Source of the DNA: Spirosoma montaniterrae
GTDB taxonomy: Bacteria; Bacteroidota; Bacteroidia; Cytophagales; Spirosomataceae
Direction: 5' to 3'
Length of the DNA: 64,000 nt
Assembly (NCBI RefSeq): GCF_001988955.1
Contig: NZ_CP014263.1
Location: 5,312,501 to 5,376,500, forward strand
Each line of letters starts with the position of its first letter. The first letter of the stretch is position 1. Positions 55,483-61,133 of the stretch are shown here, piece by piece. The position numbers were made by a program, and so were the translations under genes. The notes below the pieces were generated by a model. The model worked only from the letters and a program-made list of their open reading frames with translations. It made no database searches and was not told where the DNA came from.

Positions 55483-56724
55483 ATGACGCGCAGACACTTT
55501 CTTCAGCAATCGGCCTTCGCAACTGCCGGAACGTTACTGATTCCGCACTTCCTGAAGGCGTATGAAACCGCAGCGATGGGGCAAGCGATGGCTCCATCGG
55601 GCAAAATTCTGGTTGTGGTACAGCTTTCGGGTGGCAACGACGGGCTGAATACGGTGGTGCCGTACCGCAACGACATCTATTATCGCGAACGCCCGACCAT
55701 CGCCATCAAACCTGCCGACGTGCTGCCCCTGACCGACGAAATCGGGCTTCACCCGGCTCTGCAACCCCTTCGGGCGTTATATGACGATGGTCTGGTAACG
55801 ATTATCAACAACGTGGGATACCCCAATCCCGACCGCTCGCATTTTCGGTCGATGGATATCTGGCAAACGGCCAGCGACGCTGATCAGTATCGCTCTACGG
55901 GTTGGGTAGGCCGCTACCTCGATGCGGCCTGCGCGGGCCATGCTCACGAACCGTTCCGTACCATTGAGGTAGACGACACGCTGAGTTTAGCTCTCAAAGG
56001 CGACACGCTGAACGGCATGGCGGTGCTTGATCCGAAAAAACTGTACAATCAAACACGTAGCCCATTGGTGAAGGGGTTGAGCTATAATCCCCATCCCTCT
56101 GAAGGAAGGGCGGTTCAGCACAAGACCCCGGCGGGTGAACCGGAAACGGTAGCGTATCTGTACAAGACGCTGGCCGAAACGGTGTCGTCGGCGGAATATG
56201 TCTATGAAAAAGTAGGGTCGCCAACAGTGGCCGCTACCTATCCGAATCATGAACTGGGGAATCGATTGCGGACGGTGAGCCAGTTGATTCAGTCGGGCAT
56301 TGGTACGAGCGTATACTACGTCTCGATCAGTGGGTTCGACACACACATCAACCAGCCGGGGCAGCAGGAGCGGTTGCTGCGCCAGTATGCCGAAGCCGTG
56401 AGCGCATTCATGACCGACCTGAAAGCCGCTGGTCGGCAGCAGGACGTGTTGTTGATGACGTTTTCGGAATTTGGTCGGCGCGTGAAGCAGAATGCCAGCA
56501 ACGGCACCGACCACGGTACAGCCAGCAACGTCTTCCTGATTGGCGGTGGCCTGCCCGCCCGGCGCGTTCTGAACGAAGCCCCCAACCTGACCACCCTCAC
56601 CGACGGCGACCTAACCTTTACCGTCGATTTCCGCCAAATTTATGCCACGCTGCTCCGCTCGTATCTGGGTGCCGACGACGTAGCGATTCTGGGGAAAAAG
56701 TTTGAGATGCTGCCGTTGGTGTAG
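55483..56724 (+). CDS. DUF1501 family protein
   Basis: The 413-residue protein starts MTRRHFLQQSAFATAGTLLIP, a twin-arginine export signal. The family pattern follows: VVVQLSGGNDGLNTVVPY near 45, NPDRSHFRSMDIWQT near 114, YYVSISGFDTHINQ near 285, LLMTFSEFGRRVKQNASNGTDHGTASNVFLIGGG near 325. The fold is related to alkaline phosphatase/sulfatase. With the DUF1800 neighbour it forms a common Bacteroidota and planctomycete pair of unknown function. It lies 106 bases after DUF1800 across the repeat. Confidence 0.92.
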   Translation: MTRRHFLQQSAFATAGTLLIPHFLKAYETAAMGQAMAPSGKILVVVQLSGGNDGLNTVVPYRNDIYYRERPTIAIKPADVLPLTDEIGLHPALQPLRALYDDGLVTIINNVGYPNPDRSHFRSMDIWQTASDADQYRSTGWVGRYLDAACAGHAHEPFRTIEVDDTLSLALKGDTLNGMAVLDPKKLYNQTRSPLVKGLSYNPHPSEGRAVQHKTPAGEPETVAYLYKTLAETVSSAEYVYEKVGSPTVAATYPNHELGNRLRTVSQLIQSGIGTSVYYVSISGFDTHINQPGQQERLLRQYAEAVSAFMTDLKAAGRQQDVLLMTFSEFGRRVKQNASNGTDHGTASNVFLIGGGLPARRVLNEAPNLTTLTDGDLTFTVDFRQIYATLLRSYLGADDVAILGKKFEMLPLV

Positions 56725-56752
56725 AGTTGCTTTCATCGCCAAAGCTGCAAAG

Positions 56753-56850
56753 CTGTTCGGGACATACGTCCCGAACCTGATAAGTACGGGTATTCACCCG
56801 TGCGGACGAATGTCCGCTGTTAGTTGGTTCGGGACGTATGTCCCGAACAG
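56753..56850. repeat. Cluster of four short perfect palindromes in an inverted pair
   Basis: Four hairpins with 4-base loops follow each other: 56755-56776 (GTTCGGGAC/GTCCCGAAC), 56786-56801 (ACGGGT/ACCCGT), 56802-56817 (GCGGAC/GTCCGC) and 56827-56848 (GTTCGGGAC/GTCCCGAAC). The outer two, extended to 56753-56777 and 56826-56850, are exact reverse complements of each other over 25 bp. It lies between the convergent DUF1501 and gldG genes. Confidence 0.92.
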
Positions 56851-56873
56851 CAGGACAGCAGGCAGCAGGAACT

Positions 56874-58541
56874 TCATCGCCCATACCTTCTCGTCCGCAC
56901 TACCTGCCACATTACGCCAACTATACCAAGCAGAGCCAGTGGGCCGAGGAGGTTGAGCAGTTGCCAGCCCGTGCGGTTAGCATCGACCCGGATTTTGTCT
57001 AACGGGCGCAGGGCCACCGTGCGGGCGCGGGCCGCAATCACGCCGTTGGGGTCAACCAAATAGTCGATGGCGTTCAGCGCGAAATCTTTGTTGGCGAAGG
57101 TGGCGCGGGTGAAACGGTCGAAACCGAGCGGGTAGGGGGCATTCCGCTTGTAATCCACATCGTTTACAATCAAATCACCGTCGGCGCAGACCAACACACG
57201 GCTGGGTTCGCCTTCGGTTTTGAAACCCTTGGCACGCGGGTCGCCGGGCAGAATCCGGTTGGCATAAATGGATTGAAATCGGCCTTCAAGCAGGCAGGCA
57301 ACCAGCCGAATTCCATTGTTGTAGGTTTGTGGATCGGGCTGCTGCCGGGCTTCGTTGTACGAAATCAGCGCGGGAGTTTTCAGTACCTGCGTGTAGGGCG
57401 AAGTCAGCAGGAGGGGCGTTTTGCGGATGTTGGGCGAACGTACCGTATCGAGCGTGCTCGTGAACCGGCTCAACACCGCGTCGAGGTTGCGCACGATGGG
57501 GTTGCCCGACGAGCCGAAGTTGTTCAGCAGTGGATAAAACCGCCAGGGCAGCAGTTGAATGTTAGGCTTATCGCCGAGGTTGCCCACGTTGAGCGGAATA
57601 GGCGCACACTGAAGATCCTTTACCACGTCGCGGTTGACCCGAACGCCCCACCGGAAAAACAAATCATCGAGGTTCAGGCTTAGCGGCTGCGCGTAGTTGC
57701 CTTCGTTGCTGATGCTATCGACCCGCGCACCATCCACAAAAAACAGGGCACGACCGCCATTTACCACAAACTGGTCTATTTTGAATAAGTCGTCGTCAGT
57801 GAAAGGTTTGTCGGGTTTGGGCACTAAAATAGCGTCGAGACCGGCGATGGGGCCGGGCTTGGTCATGTCGATGAAAAACAGGTCGTAATTTTCCTGCACC
57901 GACGCCAGCAAATCGGCGAAGCGCGAGGGCGGCACCTGCGTATTTCCGTAAAGCAGGCCCACTTTTCGGCGGTTGCCTTCGGTTTGGGTCAGCTTCCGAA
58001 TCGCCGATGCCAGTTGAAATTCTACGCCCTCATACGACTGGTTCAACTGCTCTTCTTTCGAGGCTGCTTTATTACCTTTCAGCAGCAGCACCGCCGTTTC
58101 CCGGCCTTTGTACGACACGACCGCTCCCGGAAAAATCAGCTTTTCGGTGCGTTTGCCGCCTTCGTTCGCTACCAGGTTGGTGGGGAGCAACCCCTTCTGT
58201 TGCAGCCGGTCGATGAGTTTGTTTTTCTCGTCGGGCGTTGTGATAGCGTCAGGGTCAACAAACCGATACGTGACGGTTTTGCCTGCGTTGGCCGCGAACT
58301 CATCGAGGGTTTCGCGCACGGCATTCTCCAGCCGCTTGAAAGCGGGAGGCAAATCGCCGGTCAGATACACGTCAACATGAACGTCGTCGGGCAGGTCGGC
58401 GAGCAGCGTTTGGGTGGCGTCGGAGAGGGTGTAGCGTTTCTCTTCGGTCAGGTCGAGCCGGAAAAACACAAACGCCGACAACACATTGACGGCGACGAGT
58501 GCAAACACGACAAGCAACGTTCGTAATGAAGCGGATTTCAT
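56874..58541 (-). CDS. gldG: Gliding motility-associated ABC transporter substrate-binding protein GldG
   Basis: The 555-residue protein has an N-terminal membrane anchor (LRTLLVVFALVAVNVLSAFVFF), a GldG/ABC-2-type beta-rich periplasmic region (FRLDLTEEKRYTLSDATQTLL; VDVYLTGDLPPAFKRL; KVGLLYGN) and a C-terminal membrane helix (LLNLLGPLALLGIVGVMWQVV). GldG works with GldA and GldF as an ABC-like complex needed for gliding in flavobacteria. gldF and gldA are not in the window. The start of the small coiled-coil gene lies upstream on the same strand, 16 bases away. It converges with DUF1501. Confidence 0.9.
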   Translation of the reverse strand: MKSASLRTLLVVFALVAVNVLSAFVFFRLDLTEEKRYTLSDATQTLLADLPDDVHVDVYLTGDLPPAFKRLENAVRETLDEFAANAGKTVTYRFVDPDAITTPDEKNKLIDRLQQKGLLPTNLVANEGGKRTEKLIFPGAVVSYKGRETAVLLLKGNKAASKEEQLNQSYEGVEFQLASAIRKLTQTEGNRRKVGLLYGNTQVPPSRFADLLASVQENYDLFFIDMTKPGPIAGLDAILVPKPDKPFTDDDLFKIDQFVVNGGRALFFVDGARVDSISNEGNYAQPLSLNLDDLFFRWGVRVNRDVVKDLQCAPIPLNVGNLGDKPNIQLLPWRFYPLLNNFGSSGNPIVRNLDAVLSRFTSTLDTVRSPNIRKTPLLLTSPYTQVLKTPALISYNEARQQPDPQTYNNGIRLVACLLEGRFQSIYANRILPGDPRAKGFKTEGEPSRVLVCADGDLIVNDVDYKRNAPYPLGFDRFTRATFANKDFALNAIDYLVDPNGVIAARARTVALRPLDKIRVDANRTGWQLLNLLGPLALLGIVGVMWQVVRTRRYGR

Positions 58542-58557
58542 ACGAGATTATAACGAA

Positions 58558-58806
58558 CTAATTCCACCGCTGTTGTGGAATGGTAATCAGGTTAAGGGCG
58601 CGGGCATCGTCTAAAGCGGCCTGGAGGGAATCAACCTGATCGGCAGGCATACCAAGTTCTTTGAGAATCCGATGCTGACGGGCTTCAATGTACGCTAATT
58701 TCAACGCCAACTGTTGCAGTTTGGCCTCCTGTTCATCTTGCCGGGCCATTAACAGGGCTGTTTTCAGTTCCAGTTCGTCTAAGCGTTGTTTATCGCGGTC
58801 GTTCAT
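58558..58806 (-). CDS. Small coiled-coil hypothetical protein
   Basis: The 82-residue product is a charged helix (MNDRDKQRLDELELKTALLM; EQEAKLQQLALKLAYIEARQ) with likely coiled-coil character and no membrane segment. It stops 16 bases before gldG on the same strand and is probably co-transcribed. No family was recognised. A link with GldG is possible but only by position. Confidence 0.6.
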   Translation of the reverse strand: MNDRDKQRLDELELKTALLMARQDEQEAKLQQLALKLAYIEARQHRILKELGMPADQVDSLQAALDDARALNLITIPQQRWN

Positions 58807-58857
58807 CGGTGGTAGTTGGTTTTAGGCAGGCAAGTTACGCATTTGATATGAGGTTGT

Positions 58858-58943
58858 GACACAGAGATGCGCAGAGAAACGAGAGATACGCAGAGAAATA
58901 TATCACTCTGTGTATCTCCTTTCTCTTGGTGAATCTCTGTGTC
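58858..58943. repeat. Iterated-unit hairpin, GACACAGAGAT type
   Basis: The left arm (58858-58896) carries GACACAGAGATGCGCAGAGA and GAGATACGCAGAGA units; the right arm (58903-58943) carries the complements (ATCTCTGTGTC at the end). Their pairing is imperfect inside but exact over the outer 11 bases. It lies between the divergent small coiled-coil gene and the SRPBCC gene. Confidence 0.8.
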
Positions 58944-59013
58944 CTATTTCCCACAATCTCGCTCCATCAGATTTTGCAACAATCCCCGTTTAGCCGTGTT
59001 GGTTAATAGAGTT

Positions 59014-59874
59014 ATGAAAAACCCAATCATCATGGCAAAAACAACTGATTTAGCGAAAAGCGGCATCATCGACATGGCCCCCGTCGATCCGATAGCAAGC
59101 GGGTCGAGTCGTATCAACATCGGCGAAACCGAGCGGTATATTTCCGTTGGGGGCGGGGCGTTACTGACCACCGTTGGGCTGAAAACGGGCGGTTTCGGTG
59201 GCCTGATGCTGACCGCACTGGGTGGCTATTTGGTTTATCGCGGAGCCACGGGATACTGCGCCGTTAGCCATTCTCTGAACCGTGATACGTCGGAAGAAAA
59301 AACGGAAACCGACGTGCTGGAGATTAGCAAGAGCCTGACTATCAACAAGCCCCGTGCCGAAGTTTATGCCTTCTGGCGCAAGCTGGAAAATCTGCCCAAG
59401 TTTATGCAGCATCTTGAGTCGGTAACGGAACACGACAACAAACGCTCGCATTGGGTGGCTAAGGTTAGCACAGGCAATAAAATAGCCAGAGCCTTGCCCG
59501 CTGTTGAGTGGGATGCCGAGATTGTGGAAGAAGACGAAAACAGCCGCATCGTCTGGCGTTCGGTGCCGGGTGCTACCGTCGATAATTCGGGCGAGGTGCG
59601 GTTCGTAGATGCGCCCGGCAATCGGGGCACCGAAGTACATGCCACCATAAAATACCGCGCTCCCGAAGGAATTGTGGGGGAGGCCGTGCTGAAACTGCTG
59701 AATCCGGCTCTGAAACAAATGGTTAAAGAAGACATCCGGCGATTTAAACGACTGCTCGAAGCGGGCGAAATCCCAACGCTCGAAGGTCAGCCGTCGGGCC
59801 GCGAAAAAGAAGGCGAAGCATTTTACAAAAAACAACCTACTCAACACAAAGAATATGAAGGCGTTGTGCTATAA
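59014..59874 (+). CDS. SRPBCC family protein with N-terminal DUF2892-like region
   Basis: The ATG at 59014 gives 286 residues; an ATG at 59032 is equally plausible. An N-terminal membrane region (about 40-70; YISVGGGALLTTVGLKTGG, GLMLTALGGYLVYRGATGYC) resembles DUF2892. A SRPBCC/polyketide-cyclase fold follows (about 100-240; ISKSLTINKPRAEVYAFWRK, VEWDAEIVEEDENSRIVWRS, GTEVHATIKY). The tail is charged. Its stop overlaps the start of the next gene, an alcohol dehydrogenase, by 20 bases, so translation is coupled and the two probably act in one stress or detoxification step. Confidence 0.82.
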   Translation: MKNPIIMAKTTDLAKSGIIDMAPVDPIASGSSRINIGETERYISVGGGALLTTVGLKTGGFGGLMLTALGGYLVYRGATGYCAVSHSLNRDTSEEKTETDVLEISKSLTINKPRAEVYAFWRKLENLPKFMQHLESVTEHDNKRSHWVAKVSTGNKIARALPAVEWDAEIVEEDENSRIVWRSVPGATVDNSGEVRFVDAPGNRGTEVHATIKYRAPEGIVGEAVLKLLNPALKQMVKEDIRRFKRLLEAGEIPTLEGQPSGREKEGEAFYKKQPTQHKEYEGVVL

Positions 59875-61024
59875 CGGAAAATACGACCTGCGCGTAGAAC
59901 GCGTACCCGACCCCGAAATTCTGAATCCACGCGATGCGATTATCAAAGTGAGCAAAACCGCTGTCTGCGGCTCCGACCTGCACCTCATCAACGGCTACAT
60001 TCCGACCATGAAAGAGGGCGACATCATCGGTCACGAGTTTATGGGCGAGGTTGTGGAAACCGGCAAGGGTGTAACGAATCTGAAGAAGGGCGACCGCGTA
60101 TCGGTGGCGGCAACCATCAGTTGCGGGCATTGCAATTACTGCTCAACCGGCTCCTACTCCCTCTGCGACAACTCGAACCCGAACGCGTTTATGCCCGAAA
60201 AAATCATGGGCGACTCCCCGGCGGCTATCTTCGGCTATACACACTCGTTTGGTGGCTATGCGGGCGGTCATGCCGAATACGTGCGGGTGCCGTTTGCCGA
60301 CGTGGGCATGTTTAAAGTAGACGAACGTTTGACCGACGAGCAGGCCGTTTTCTTAGGCGATGCTTTTCCAACGGGCTTCATGGGTGCCGATATGGCAGGC
60401 ATTCAGCCGGGCGATACGGTGGCCGTGTGGGGTTGTGGAGGAGTTGGGCAAATGGCTATTCAAAGTGCGTTTCTGCTGGGTGCCGAGCGCGTAATTGCCA
60501 TTGACCGCGAACCCAGCCGGCTCGAAACAGCCCGACGTGTGGGCAGAGCCGAAACGCTCGATTTCTCGAAAGTCGACGTGCTTGAAGCCCTGCGCGAGAT
60601 GACCGGCGGGCGTGGCCCCGACCGCTGTATCGACTGTGTGGGTTTAGAAGCCGTTGACGATAGCGCACAGTATTACTACGACAAAGCCAAGCAGTTTCTG
60701 GGGCTGGAAATTGACCGGGCCATTGTGCTGCGCCAAGCTATTATGGCCTGTCGGAAAGGTGGTACTGTGTCAATTCTGGGCGTTTATGCCGGGTTTGTGG
60801 ATAGTGTTCCGATGGGCGCAGCCATGAACAAAGGGCTGACGTTTAAGATGGGGCAGCTTCACGCCCAGAAATACATTCCACGATTGATGGAATACGTTGC
60901 CAACGGGCAGGCCGACACCAGCTTTTTAGCGACGCACAGCCTTAGCCTTGAAGAAGGTATGAAAGGCTACGACATGTTCAACAAACGCACCGACGACGTA
61001 ATGCGGGTCGTGTTTACGCCGTGA
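59855..61024 (+). CDS. Zinc-dependent alcohol dehydrogenase, formaldehyde-dehydrogenase-like
   Basis: The 389-residue medium-chain dehydrogenase has the catalytic-zinc signature (CGSDLHLINGY near 37 and GHEFMGEVVE near 58), the structural-zinc set CGHCNYCSTGSYSLC near 88-102, and the nucleotide-binding VAVWGCGGVGQMAIQS near 188-203. The family of glutathione-independent formaldehyde dehydrogenases fits best. The start at 59855 overlaps the SRPBCC gene by 20 bases. A repeat hairpin follows the stop. Confidence 0.88.
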   Translation: MKALCYNGKYDLRVERVPDPEILNPRDAIIKVSKTAVCGSDLHLINGYIPTMKEGDIIGHEFMGEVVETGKGVTNLKKGDRVSVAATISCGHCNYCSTGSYSLCDNSNPNAFMPEKIMGDSPAAIFGYTHSFGGYAGGHAEYVRVPFADVGMFKVDERLTDEQAVFLGDAFPTGFMGADMAGIQPGDTVAVWGCGGVGQMAIQSAFLLGAERVIAIDREPSRLETARRVGRAETLDFSKVDVLEALREMTGGRGPDRCIDCVGLEAVDDSAQYYYDKAKQFLGLEIDRAIVLRQAIMACRKGGTVSILGVYAGFVDSVPMGAAMNKGLTFKMGQLHAQKYIPRLMEYVANGQADTSFLATHSLSLEEGMKGYDMFNKRTDDVMRVVFTP

Positions 61025-61131
61025 TTGAATGATTGAATGATAGAGTGATAGAATGATTGAATGGATTAGCTACCTGACTGCTCCATTCAATCATTCAATC
61101 ATTCAATCATTCAATCATTCTATCATTCAAT
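61023..61131. repeat. Iterated-unit hairpin, GATTGAATG family, copy 2
   Basis: The left arm (61023-61065) pairs with the right arm (61082-61131) with about four mismatches over 43 bp. Both are GATTGAATGA-type iterations. The loop TTAGCTACCTGACTGC (61066-61081) is identical to that of copy 1. The element fills the gap between the convergent dehydrogenase and lptD genes. Confidence 0.94.
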
Positions 61132-61133
61132 TT

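Noticed and set aside
55381..61131. CRISPR-like repeats at the GATTGAATG elements
   Set aside because: Units are too short, contiguous without spacers and arranged as complementary arms, and no cas genes are present.
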